Of a stretch of DNA of 64,000 bases, positions 1-11,100 are shown piece by piece. The notes beneath the pieces are model-generated. The model worked only from the letters and a program-made list of their open reading frames with translations. It was not told the DNA's origin and searched no databases. The DNA is from Pelodera strongyloides (lineage: Eukaryota > Nematoda > Chromadorea > Rhabditida > Rhabditidae): contig JAANDG010000143.1 of assembly GCA_036852015.1 (NCBI GenBank), positions 124,001 through 188,000 of the forward strand, read 5' to 3'. The translations under genes were made by a program, and so were the position numbers. Within the stretch, counting starts at the first letter, position 1; every line of letters begins with the position of its first letter.

Positions 1-284
1 TATATTTGCATTTGCCTCCGGAGATGCTCAAAGCCAATCCGGAGATGGTTGATGCGTAATTTTACGCATAGATTTATAGCCTGCTTTTTTAGGTACAAAG
101 TAATAAAGTTTCGAACTTTCTCTTTCTTCAAGAAAACGGTTTCTCAAACATAAGGAAAAAATAAAAGAACAATGCCCAGAAGGAAAAAAACATAACTCAT
201 AACGAATCAAGGATGACCGCATAACCAACTTTACTAGGTTCATAAAAAAACAAAAACATTAACGGATTACAAAAATGAACTCAC

Positions 285-3200
285 CGCCGCCTTAGCTTGT
301 GATAACACCGAGAGTAACACAAATGGATTTACAGAGAATATCTCCGATTCGGTCACAACCATAAAGTGTTGAAAGCCCTGAATTATCCCACATTAATAAA
401 TCATAAATTACTCATACTTATTATATATATTTAGATAAACAGATACATCCCAGCAATTGGGACTTTCTTACTGAATATGAAGAAGTTGGCAAAATCATGC
501 ACAGAGCCCCACGCTTGGCTCGCAAACGAACCACACTATGAGAAGCACTTAAAGCGAAATACCGGCCGGTTTTTGATTGAAACGCATCGCGTATACCAGC
601 ATAAGCATTCTTACGCAGCTTATACAAATGAACATAAATTGGAATAAAAAATCGAGCCAAATTCGAGTAAATTAACATAGATACGTAAGAATTCAGTTGA
701 CCACGATGCGCTTCAAAAACCGGCCGGTATTTCGCTTTAAAGAGGCAGAATAAGAACATCTGAACCTGAACTCTGAACATCCGCTCTTGAAAAACATGCT
801 GGACAGGACACTGTACATTCCTATGCGTATATACGAATAACTGCGGGATTTTCTACCTTCTAACTATGTTCATAGACACACAACAATAATGCACTTGTTC
901 AAGATACATTTCAAAAACCGGATGTTACATAGCTTTAACCTTCTAAACCTAATTCCAATTGTCCCCTAATCATTAAACGCACCTGAAATTGGTCCACCCG
1001 TATATCCAGAATTGAGGCCGTGGATGAAAACCGCTCCACGAATAGCAGGATACCCTTCTCCGTGAAAAAGGCCACCTAGACAAAAAAAAACAAGTAAATA
1101 AAAGGATGAAGGATGGGACATCATTATGCAGAGGCCGCATTCACCAACACGCAGGGAGCCCCACCCTGGCCTCTCCAGGGAGCTAAAGAGTGCATAGATA
1201 GTGCGGGAGCCGAAGAGATTCAGCGCGCTGGCGCTGGTGCCCTAGGGAGGGCTCCCCGTGTGTTCGCGAATACGGCCTCTGCTATTGCACCGCCACAAAA
1301 TAACAGTTTAAAAAAATACAATAATATGGAACGCCAAGAAAAGGTGCTCTCTACATGGGGGACGTCCGAAGTTAATAGAGTACGGTATCCGAAGTTAATA
1401 AAGTATGGTACGCACTACGCACGTGCCGAGCCTAAGCATAACGTACTTTAAAATAGTGCTCGAAAGTAATAATCAATATATGCTATATGCGCAGAACGAA
1501 CAAACAAAAGAACCATCAACGAAATCAGCGAAAGAAAGGGAACTATCAAAGCAACGAAATCCATATTGATTGATAATACTGAGTTCCCTTCATAATAGCA
1601 TTCTATGATGCTCACCTTGAGTTTGGGGTGTTATTTAAAGCGAAATACCGGCCGGTTTTTGAAACGCATCGTGGACAACTGAATTCTTAGGTATTTGTGC
1701 TAATTTGCTCGAATTTAGCTCGGTTTTTTTATTCTAATATATATTCACCAGCCGTTCGAAGAGCCCTGCGGTCTCTTCTCCGACTGGGGGAATCGGCCTT
1801 CGGCCGATGCTTACAATATTTAAAACATTCAAACGTCCACAAAGTCTACAAAGTCGTTTATGGTTGGGGAAACGTATAAGATGCGTCTGGAACTACATTC
1901 GACTAATGGTACCATGCAAATTTGCCACTGAAGGCGCTATATGTAGAGCAGATTGTTACCCGTATGGTAAGCTAGGATAGCTCAATAGGTAGAGCGTTGG
2001 GCTGCGAATCGAGTGGCTGTTTGCTGCTGCTGTGGGTTCGAATCCCGCCAGCGGCAAAGATTTTGTATGTTCTCTTTCGAATGTGAATGTAAATTTTCTT
2101 TATGAAAGGATTTCGTTGTGCACATAAAAACAAACCCGTGACAAACTCTTCTCATTTATATAATAAGATTTGCATAGGCTGCACAAGAATGCTCGTGTAC
2201 TGGACATTTTTCAAAAACCGACTGACATTTCGCTTTAATAAATTAACAAATAACTAAATTCAAAAACCGACAGACATTTCGCAATTTCGCTTTAAGAAAT
2301 TAACAAATAAATATACTTACCAGACCATTCGTTGTTCCCACAGCCACACACATACAGTCAATCACCTCAGACTTTCGTGTGCTTCCTATCGCGAATAAGG
2401 TACCACAACTCAGGTCATCCTAAAGCAAAGGAATACATATGTTAAAGCGAAATACCGGCCGGTTTTTGAAACGCATCGAATACACCAGTATTCTTGTGCA
2501 AGTGCAGATTACGCAAACGAACATAAATTAGCATAAACAATAGACCCCAATGTCCCCAATTCGACCCCACTTAGCATAACTGCTAAGTATGAAGATATGA
2601 AAATGTTGCTGGTTACCGTTACAGTATACAATGTGAACACTTATGTAGAATACGTATAAGCTATGTTTCAAGAGTGATAAATAATGATAATATAAGTTTA
2701 AAATACCTTACCTCCTCGTCGAATCCTCTAAATTGTGGCGAACAAGTCAATGTAATAGACAGCTTGTCATAATCGTTAGGCGGTCGGGTTAAAACAACGA
2801 ACCTAAAGTAACACATACACAAGAGAGCATACAACTCGTTGGAAACCAAGTGCCAAGAGCTGTTTTCCTATCTGGGTATAAGCCCGTTGACGAACGAAAC
2901 CACCTTCCAAATTAGCGTATTGCATAAAAATTTGGAAGGTGGTTTTGAGCTAGCACCCATACCACCGTCGCGATTAGAATATTAAGCGTGCGAAATTCGG
3001 AGTACTACCAGAAATATATCACAAACCTATAAATAGACAGAATTTCGGGAAACACATTTGGTTGGGATTTCCGACAGGATTTATTCCCCACATAGACGCG
3101 GAATGATTCGCGACGCGATACGTGTAAACAACATAAAACAACATATCTAGCAGAAATGCAACATACATTGATACTGCAATAGTGCAGTAACACTACAATA

Positions 3201-4732
3201 ACACCAGCGGCTCTACAACGAACAACCCAACGAAGATACTTGACTGACTTTGGAGTTCTTAAAAAAATCCACGAAACACTATGGGCGCGTTCGGGATTGC
3301 GAAAAGAAAGAAAAGAAATTAAAAAATGTCGTTCGGGATTGACGAAAAGAAATGTTTCAGAACTGAAATATGCTGCTGGTGTGAGAGATACCCAGACCAG
3401 CAGAGACTTTCTTTTCTTTCTTTTCTTTCTTTTCTGTCAATCCCGAACGCGCCCTATGTTTTGAGATGCCCCTATACGCGTAACACATGAATGAACGAAA
3501 CTGTATGGTGACACTGTAACACATGAGTGACATATAAAGGGCAGAATTAAAGGAACCAGATGCCGTATTCACCAACGAACAGGGAGCCCTCCCTAGGCTC
3601 ACCAGCGCCATGAATCTCTTCTGCTCCCGCAGTCTCTTCTATCTCTTCTGCTCCCTGCTCCGGGACTGTCCCGCACTTTCTACGCACTCTTTAGCTCCCT
3701 GGAGAGGCCAGGGAAAGCTACTTGCGTATTGGTGAATACGGCCTCAAGACCAAGAACACAATTTATCTTTATCTTAATATCTTACTTCTTAGAATCAATG
3801 AGCAGTAATGAGTCCCTATTGCCATAAGCGAACAGATCGGCGAGTTTGCTCCATCCGAGCACCTCATCATCCTGAGCAGCATCTTCGGTAGAATCCTTAG
3901 AAATAAAACATTATAAAGGTAAACAATTGATTCATTCATGTTAAAGCGATATTGTGCCTACTTTGGGAACTTTGCGTATGATACATATATCCTATCTATG
4001 TAAATTTGTTGCCGGAAGCATTGGACGGGCGCCAAATGTGCATAGAATAGATAGGAAATGAGTATCATATACAAATTTCCCAAAGTAGATACAATACGCT
4101 GTTTCAAATATTTGGGATGTGTTACCATATTACCATAAAAGTGCGAAACGTATCATAAACACATGTTTTGGGTGTCTCCGGACCGGAGTTACCGGCGAGG
4201 CGAGGTTCATGTTCTGCAGGCAGAATGGTTATCGCGAAGGTACTTTAAATTATGTGAACTTGTGATTGCAAACTAAACTAAATCAAGCTAATTCACGAGT
4301 CCTTGGCATGATTATACTTTAAAAACGTGAATTACCTGGCCATCTGGGTTAAAAGAATCCCACTCTTCTACGTCAGCTCTTTGTTCAGCATCATTTGAAA
4401 CTCCTACATCATCACCCGATTCACTCGATATTCGCTTTAATCCTAAAAGCAATATTGTATGCTTGAATCAGACACTTGGCACTATGCCACAACGAATGGT
4501 CATTTCACAGCACCGAAACCCTGCGCCACTAACCAAGAAGTTTATCCACATAAATTGCTTTTCGTGCTTCAACCGGAATAAATGAAATAGACAATATGAC
4601 ATGCTGAATTAGAAACATAAAAGAGTACCCACCTCGTACGGCTGTTCCTTCGGAGAAGAACGTATCTAGAGCCTTATAGACTTCGGTCGTAATGAAAAGT
4701 TCCGGTTTTAGACTACATCCAAGAGCAGTCAT
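285..4732 (-). CDS. RAB3GAP2: Rab3 GTPase-activating protein non-catalytic subunit, N-terminal part (partial, 7 exons)
   Basis: RAB3GAP2 pairs with the catalytic RAB3GAP1 to regulate Rab3 and acts as exchange factor for Rab18 in membrane traffic. Seven coding exons were spliced by hand: 4633-4732, 4336-4442, 3786-3895, 2712-2802, 2321-2419, 983-1075 and 285-377. Phases agree at every junction and give 231 residues. Recognisable stretches, compared with the human protein, are the acidic DVEEWDSFNPDGQ segment (like the Trp/Glu-rich N-terminus), LFAYGNRDSLLLIDSKK (like the LMVIAREQKAVFLV strand), VAFFTEKGILLFVERF (like VRFYTENGVLLL) and HFMVVTESEIFSV. These belong to the N-terminal beta-propeller region. 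The ATG at 4732 is the best start, but the first exon is the least conserved and could extend upstream. The gene continues beyond the left edge; I found no clean exon in 1-284. Identification rests on similarity of order and pattern recalled from the family, not on a search. Confidence 0.8.
549..740. repeat. GGCCGG-type TTAA element
   Basis: Inverted-repeat element with ends TTAA-AGCGAAATACCGGCCGG and its reverse complement, about 190 nt, with a central TTATGTTCATTTGCATAAG-like core. Non-coding. It sits in a Rab3GAP2 intron. Confidence 0.8.
1128..1277. repeat. GGCCGTATTCACC palindromic element
   Basis: Begins AGGCCGCATTCACCAACAC, ends GCGAATACGGCCTC, with GGGAGCCC/GGGCTCCC inner arms. Related elements carry the same outer ends. 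Confidence 0.65.
1635..2238. repeat. GGCCGG-type TTAA element, split by the composite SINE-like insertion
   Basis: The left half is 1635-1748 and the right half about 2166-2238; the composite element fills the gap. Both termini keep TTAA, and the right half has mutated GGCCGG. Confidence 0.7.
1749..2160 (+). mobile_element. Composite tRNA-SINE-like element with two-hairpin head, copy 1
   Basis: The element starts with CCAGCCGTTCGAAGAGCCC, forming an outer stem closed by CGACTGG and an inner GAGCCC stem (one mismatched base in this copy). Next comes a second hairpin, ATCGGCC-TTC-GGCCGAT. About 120 nt later a tRNA-like unit (about 1973-2058) carries an A box (TAGCTCAATAGG) and a B box (GGTTCGAATCC). 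The tRNA-like acceptor arms do not pair, so it is not a working tRNA. A shared tail runs to CTCTTCTCATTTA. The copy interrupts a GGCCGG-type element whose halves flank it. Confidence 0.7.
2442..2590. repeat. GGCCGG-type TTAA element, left part only
   Basis: A perfect left terminus is followed by about 130 nt of element body with an ACCCCAA-rich core; the right terminus is missing. A partial right-end fragment lies nearby at 2255-2297. Confidence 0.6.
3282..3455. repeat. GGCGCGTTCG foldback element
   Basis: Starts GGGCGCGTTCGGGATTG and ends with the complement CAATCCCGAACGCGCCC; the interior is AAAGAAA-rich on one arm and TTTCTTT-rich on the other. Confidence 0.75.
3556..3744. repeat. GGCCGTATTCACC palindromic element
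   Basis: GCCGTATTCACCAACGAAC at the left and TTGGTGAATACGGCCTC at the right, with GGGAGCCC inner arms. Confidence 0.7.
3943..4100. repeat. Diverged palindrome related to the 171-nt family
   Basis: Arms with CCTACTTTGGGAA and TTCCCAAAGTAG surround a GCCGGAAGC centre. The order of motifs (TATGATA, CCTATCTATG) parallels the 171-nt family. It lies in a Rab3GAP2 intron; a half copy is at 41160-41265. Confidence 0.6.
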
Positions 4733-5033
4733 GAGCCCAAACAAATAAAAAGCGTATTGAATACAAAGGCGAACTTCCAAAAGTTGCTCGGTCAGCTGCT
4801 CACGCGATTGTAATATTGGAGAAATTGTGTGGAAGTACGGTAGTTCCGTGTGGTTACAACACAATTATCACCGTACAAAGACACATTTAGAGGTTTTTAT
4901 TTAATTTCTATTTGCGCGGTGGAAGGTGTGTGTGTGTGTCCGTGTGTCTTACTTTTGTTTATTTTATGCAGTTCGCTAGTAGTGTTTTCACAGTCCAATG
5001 ATTTAAAACGACGCACCTTATGACATATTTTAG
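4733..5033. promoter_or_regulatory. Divergent intergenic spacer between RAB3GAP2 and the C2CH gene
   Basis: About 300 nt separate the proposed start of the minus-strand Rab3GAP gene from the plus-strand start at 5034. The spacer holds a short TG run near 4930 and a pyrimidine-rich tract ending in TTTTAG directly before the ATG. A shared bidirectional promoter is an inference from geometry only; no TATA or initiator element is evident. Confidence 0.3.
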
Positions 5034-7215
5034 ATGTGTCCCCTGCGTCGAGACAGTCCACTCACGTGCTTTACGTGTAAGAAAACCTTGTATGAAGCGC
5101 AGGTAAAGTTTTTATTTTAAAGTTGATTCAGGCACTCAATTTTCCCTCAGAGCGTGTAGCCTGGTAGGCCATAAAGTTTGCTCTTTTTTCAGTTCTGCTA
5201 TTATGAGAAGGTGTACCATGTGATGCACGCACTCCGGAAATGCAACGTCCCCAAAACTCTCACTCAAGATATTTTGTTCGATTATTTTGGAGGGTAAGGT
5301 TTAAAAGATACATTCATTTTTGGTCTGGAGTCTGGGGCGAATTCAGACGCGTCTTCGCTACTACAAGTGAATTGCCTCTTTTGACGCATTTCATTTGCAT
5401 CTAATTTAAAGCAGCGTAACGGCCGGTTCTTGGAATGTACGTGTGTGGGAGAAACCGCATTCCCATATGTTGTATGCAAATGAATATAATTAGAATACAA
5501 GATCGCGCACTTATTTGCATGCACTACAACTACAGTGGGATATAACCTTCAGCGTACGCCTCTAAAACCGGCTGTTATACCGCTCTAAATTCAGCTAAAG
5601 TGAAAAGAGCTGCCTCGAACCTATCCTGTTTATTGCTAACCATTACTTGTTCTATCTATAAAGTCTGTTAGTCTGTAAGAGCCCATGTAATTTATTATGC
5701 ACCTTTCAGAAATCCGAATTTTGGACCAGTTTTCCTCTGTCACGCTCATATGGTGGAATGGTGTACGCCGTATATTCTTGCAGAGGTATGAATGATCCTT
5801 AATTTCTTAATTATAGTCATGTATTTATATCAGAGAGAAAAAATGTGCATGCGGAAAAGCGAAAAAAAAACAGGTTTTCATTTTCTGACCATCCCATCGT
5901 GCACTCATTTTTGCTTAGTGATAAAGATTTATTCCCAACAAAAAACGGAGCACGAAAATAGAGAAAGTAGCGTCTATATAGTGAGATGTTTATGTGTTTG
6001 TATCCCTCGAACTATGACATATCTTACAAAATACATAATAGTAAAATGGTAAAAATCCATTTACTTATCCACTAAATAACATCTTAACTATTTAAAAATA
6101 ATATTAATAAATATATTTAATAGAATTGTATTTAAATATAATTATTAAATATTTTCCATTTTAGTCCTTCACCCCATCACCCTGCTTTCTGTGTGGCTCG
6201 GAATGTGAAGAGCGTAGGGTTCTTGCCAGTGTGGAGGATCTAAATAACGCATACGGACATTCCGGATTGCTCGTGCCACCAGCCATCAAGACGACACTTA
6301 GGGTTTGCCTATCAACAATTGCTTTTTTGAAAGATACCTTGTTTAAAGCGAAATAGCTTCCGATTTTTGGAATGCATCATGGACAACTGAATTCTTACGT
6401 ATTTATGCTAAGTTACTCGAATTTAGCTCGATTTTTTTTTATTCTAATTTATGTTCATTTGCATAATATGCATAAGAGTGCTCGTGTACTCGATGTGTTT
6501 CAAAAACCGGCCGGTATTTCGCTTTAATTATGAGGAATAGACAACTAAGACAACTTCCCCTAAATTGTGGAATAGAAATCTGTCTAATGTATAAACACTC
6601 CGCGTAAATTGGAGATATTCTGAGTACAATGAGCTTATTGTTAGTGGCCGAAACACGATATGCTATGCTTTATGGTCGAGTGGTCTAAGGCGCTGGTTTG
6701 AGGTTTGTCGTCAAAGGCATATCGCCAAGTTCGATTCCTGCCATGTCCTTACGTCTTGCTAGTGTATTTTTGTTTCACCCAAGTACATAAACTGGCAGCC
6801 AGAGTCTCTGGTCCAGAGATGAATGGTGCAGGATTTTACGCAGTGATTTATGCCGAGACTCTTTCTAATTAAAGCGAAATACCGGCCGGTTTTTGAAACG
6901 CATCTCAAATATTTGTATTCTTCTGCAGTTATGCTAAGTGGGGTCGAATTGGGGCCAATTTTTTTATCTTATTTGTGCTCATTTGCATATGATGCATAAG
7001 AAAGCAGGGGTACGCGATGCGTTTCAAAAACCGGCCGGTATTTCGCTTTAATGGGTGTTGATTTGGCAAATTTGCTGATTGTTGAAAGTGTAAATGGTAA
7101 CTTACAGCTTCAAAGAAATCACGGTTCTTCCGTTCAGAATCGCAATATCAGTGTGAATCCAGTGCCACTTACGATGTGCAAAGTTCACCTGAACAGGAAC
7201 CTCCACGTGGGTTGA
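5034..7215 (+). CDS. Small protein with two C2CH zinc-like modules (unrecognised family, possibly LIN-15A/LIN-56-like)
   Basis: Five exons splice in phase: 5034-5102, 5193-5293, 5710-5785, 6165-6302 and 7138-7215, giving 153 residues ending in TGA. The protein holds two modules of the same design. Module 1 is CFTC followed after 51 residues by CHAH; module 2 is CFLC followed after 49 residues by CKVH, so each is C-x2-C-x(49-51)-C-x2-H. This layout recalls the THAP-like C2CH motif described for nematode LIN-15A and LIN-56 and suggests zinc and DNA binding, but that is inference. The start is the ATG immediately after a TTTTAG acceptor, which could be an SL trans-splice site or the edge of an internal exon with unseen upstream coding sequence. 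The donor of exon 4 (AGG|gtttgc) is weak. A GGCCGG-type palindrome lies in each of the last introns. The next gene downstream appears to be a paralogue. Confidence 0.62.
6343..6527. repeat. GGCCGG-type TTAA element
   Basis: Diverged left end (AGCGAAATAGCTTCCG) and intact right end; it lies in the last intron of the first C2CH gene, about 40 nt past the exon 4 donor. Confidence 0.75.
6660..6750 (+). pseudogene. tRNA-Leu-like relic
   Basis: GGTCGAGTGGTCTAAGGCGC matches the D-arm and A box of class II tRNAs, TTTGAGG looks like an anticodon loop, and AGTTCGATTCC is a B box. The acceptor and anticodon stems do not pair, so it is a decayed tRNA or a SINE head. Confidence 0.5.
6869..7051. repeat. 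GGCCGG-type TTAA element
   Basis: Both termini are intact with TTAA at each end. It is the second copy in the same intron and ends about 85 nt before the last exon of the first C2CH gene. Confidence 0.8.
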
Positions 7216-7238
7216 TATACTTCAGATGTCAGGTCATT

Positions 7239-7484
7239 AGGGCGCATTCGAGATGGACATTTCCGGAAAAGAAAAAGAAAACTTTTGGTTCAAGATGGAT
7301 TTCACCTGAAAAGAATGCAATTGCCACGCATTCACGTGCAAATGATAGATTGATTTTAGTTCCAATTACGGTACATTTGCATTTTCGACAATCATTTTGC
7401 ATGCATTATTTTTTTTCGCGGTGTCCATCTCGAACCACTTTTTTCTTTTCTTTTCCGGAAAATGTCCATCTCGAATGCGCCCTA
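7239..7484. repeat. GGCGCATTCG foldback element
   Basis: GGGCGCATTCGAGATGGAC at one end and its exact reverse complement at the other, with further matching FCC-type arms (TTTCCGGAAAAG). It follows the stop codon of the first C2CH gene by about 24 nt. Confidence 0.75.
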
Positions 7485-7954
7485 AAACTCGTCGGGAAAA
7501 ACTCAAAACCACCATGCCACCATCCAAATATATGTAGTGTTTCCCAAAAATTTATCATACGTTTCTAATTTTCACCATACCTAATATTCTAATCGCGATG
7601 GTGATATGGTTATGAGCTCAAGACCGCCATCCAAATTTATGCAATATGTTAATTCGGATGGTGGTTTCGTCGGTCAGTTCGTCAACGAGTTTATGCCATG
7701 AGTTGTGCATGATATTCGTAGAAGGTGTAGATAGCACAGTGAATTGGGATTTTTTGTTAGATAACTCCACTGTAAATTCTAACTAAGCTAGAGAATGTAA
7801 CTGGCAGGCATAAACACGGCATAACATCTTGCGATTGCATGGAAATTATTCTAGACAATTTGCTCCCATGTAATATATGCTGTTCCATGAGGGTTCATAA
7901 ATTTGAACATAATACACAGAGTTTCAACGCGGTTGTTCGGCATCTTTCGACAAC

Positions 7955-8170
7955 CATCTTACATACCATTTTGACACGGCATAACTTTCGAAACCATATC
8001 AGATACCACTTTAACACTGCATACCTTTCCGAAACCATGTTATATACCACTTTGACACTGCATACCTTTCGAAACCACGTTACATATCACTTTGACACGG
8101 AACGGAATACCTTTCGAAACCACGTTACATACCGCTTTGACACGGCATACCTTTCGAAACCACTTTGATA
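7955..8170. repeat. Minisatellite of about 40-nt units, CTTTGACAC..CATACCTTTCG
   Basis: Five imperfect units with ACTTTGACACGGCATACC and CTTTCGAAACCACGTTACAT run up to the acceptor of the second C2CH gene. Diverged units recur near 9020-9090. Confidence 0.75.
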
Positions 8171-8194
8171 GCGCATCAACTTCGAGCTTTTCAG

Positions 8195-11100
8195 ATGGCT
8201 GCGATGCCCTCAACATCTTCAGCAAGAATTCCCCTCATGCGCCCTGTTACGGTGGAGCCAGTGGTTCGAATTGCTGAAGCCAACTCCAGCTCGGCACATA
8301 ACAACGGAAACCGAAGAGCAAACGGATACACGGGACAGGTTTGTTTGTGATTGCATGGATTAATTTTTTCGCCATTGACGTATACGAACATACATACAAT
8401 GTAAATCTTTAGGCTTCAAAATTATTCACCGTGGGATAAAAAAAAGGATGAAACCCAATCAAAAGCTAAAATTCATAAAGCAGAGGCCATATTCACCACT
8501 CAGTTCCCCATGGGAAATTCCCCGTCTTTTTCTCTGCGTGTCTGACTTTAGAAAATGCTGTTTTTTGTCCCCAGGGAATATTTCCTCCCGAGGGAATCGG
8601 AGTGGTGAATATGGCCTCTGGTATGAACTGATACGGAATGTGCTAATCTCAACTAAATCATAAACGAATCGTGAGCGTGCACGAGAGTTGTAGTCCTTTT
8701 TGTCTGCTAGAGAAATAGTGACTTGGATACTTGGATTGCTTCCTACTTTTGATCTTGATTTGTGAAATTCCGGCCGGTTTTTGAAAAACATCGTGGTCAA
8801 CTGAATTCTTACGTATTGTTTGCTAATTTACTCGAATTTAGCTTGATTTTTTATCTTAATTTATGGTGATTTGCATAAGCTGCATAAGAATGCTTGTGTA
8901 CTCGATGCGTTGCAAAAACCGGCCGGAATTTCGCTTTGTTCCTACGACTCGTTGATCCAATAAACATTTATTATTAAAGTAAAGCATTCGAGATGGACAG
9001 AAGTTCAACCCCCCCCCCACCACTTTGACACTGCATACTTTTCGGAACCACGTCCACGTCCCATACCACTTTGATAGCGCATCAGCTCCGAGCTTTGCGG
9101 ATGGCCTCGATGCCCTCAGCATCTTCAGCACGAATACCCCACAGTAACAAAGCGAGAGTCGCAGATATGGAAATTTCTGTTTTCTGCCCATCTCGATAGC
9201 ATAAACTCATTGACGCGACCGACCAAACCACCAAACCACCATCCGAATTAGCATATTGCATAAATTTAGACGTTGGTATTGAGCTCCTAGCCGTCGCGAT
9301 TAGAATATTAGGTATGGTGAAAATCAGAAACGTATCATAAATAGATACAAGTTGGGAAATACTGCATATATTTGGATAGTAGTTTTGAGCTTTTCCCGTA
9401 GAGTTTTATGCCCTGGCCCATATCCTACATCATACCCCAACTTTTCAGGTCGTCACTTGTTTCTACTGCCGGCACACCGTGCCATTCCCGAACCAACATG
9501 GAGATGTGTTCGCCAATCCGCGGGAGCTTCATACCGGCATTGTGGCGAGCGAGGGGGTCAGCGAGACGAGGGTGCGTATTTTTGATTTGACATATTTTCC
9601 CTCAAAGGCGAGCGAGGGGGTCAGCGAGACGAGGGGGCGGGTTTTTGATTTAACTTATTTTCTCTCGAAGGCGAGCGAGGGGGTCAGCGAGACGGGTGCG
9701 TATTTTTTATTTAACTTATTTTCCCTCGAAGGCGAGCGAGGGGGCTGGTTTTTGGCTAGCTTAATTTCCCTGTTTTCTTTAGCTTAGCTTACCACTAATT
9801 GTAAGCTCTAGTGAGTGTCGATAAGGATTGCGTAGGAAAATGGCATAAGTATGTACGTCTGTGTGCGTTAGTGGTAGAGAATCGACGTGGGTGGTCCCAG
9901 TTGGAATGGAATCGACGTGTGTGGTCCCGATGAATGGGTGAATGATCATTATGGCTTTAGTGCCTAGCAATCAGATGCATGAGTTGAGCGGAGTTCGATA
10001 CAGTACCTACGTAATATTAGTTTTCTCACTGTGATAGGGTACTGTAAGGTTTTTGCCATATCACTGTGCCGGGGTCAGGGTGCCAAAATGAGATGGTCTT
10101 GCCACTTCAGTTTTCACTTTACCACCGATCTAGGGTAAGGTAAGAATAAGGATAGGAGGGCAATTACAAGGTTTGTGCCCTAGCGCATATTATTCGTCGT
10201 AGTTCTGAATTTCAGGCGGCAGCTCTTGTCAGGAAATTCAACCCTCCGAGTGGACCATTTTATTTATGCCACCAGCACCTGGAGGATATTTTTGGACAGT
10301 ATTGGTGAGCGGGATTTCTGTTTATTTTGCTCGATTGGTGAGCGGAGCATCATTTGCTCTTAAAGGGAATATGTATGCCCTTTTTGAAGTTAAGCTGTAT
10401 TAATAGAATGTGTGTTCCTCATTAAGGAAACAACAACAAAAATTGTTAAAAGTTTCCCATTTAAAAGAAAATGATTTTCAAAGTTCATCTTTTCCATAGT
10501 AAACGCGTTGCTTGACCCCCTGGCTTACACGGCAGTGCTGATGGAGCAAAAAATTTTGCATATGTGTGCATACATCGGCATATAGCATGCAACAGCGACA
10601 TATTTGCATGCAAATGAGAATATTCGAATTTACATATTCAGTCGCCTACTTAAATACATGTCTGGTGTGGAAACTCTAGTTTCGCAGTTGTTTTGCTCAT
10701 TTTGAGTGCCTACATATTCCCTTTAAAGCGAAATGCTAGCCCCTTTGGAAAATTTGCATATGATAAGCAAATCCTATGTATCCTATGCTAATTTTGTACG
10801 ATTGCCGTGGACGATCGTACAAAATTAGCATAGGATACATAGGATTTGCTTATCATATGCAAATTTTCCAAAGGGGCTAGCATTTCGCTTTAACAGTCGG
10901 GCGGTGAGGTCTCGAGGTCTCCCGGATGTGCACCTTTGAAAATGCGGATTTTAGACTTTACGGAAGATAAACACGTAACGTAGTGGGTTGTGGGTTTGCC
11001 ATGTTTTAAACACCTTTAATCTATTGTATAATTTATTAGTAGTATTTACTATTAGTATTATTATATATTATTTATAATGACCTAGAATATTGACTATTTC

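Noticed and set aside
1..284. Next Rab3GAP2 exon after an AAAAAAGCAG acceptor near 85
   Set aside because: In the required phase it meets a stop after about 17 codons, and the alternative frames show no recognisable family sequence.
1960..2060. Functional tRNA gene
   Set aside because: A and B boxes are good, but the acceptor and anticodon arms do not pair and the block recurs with the same flanks at 18551, so it belongs to a mobile element.
7930..8170. CRISPR-like array in the 40-nt repeats
   Set aside because: The units are directly abutting and imperfect, without unique spacers, in an animal genome; it is a minisatellite.
8195..8338. Direct splicing of the first C2CH gene into the second as one protein
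   Set aside because: The exon at 7138 runs into an in-frame TGA at 7213, and its only nearby donor would put the 8195 exon in a frame with a stop.
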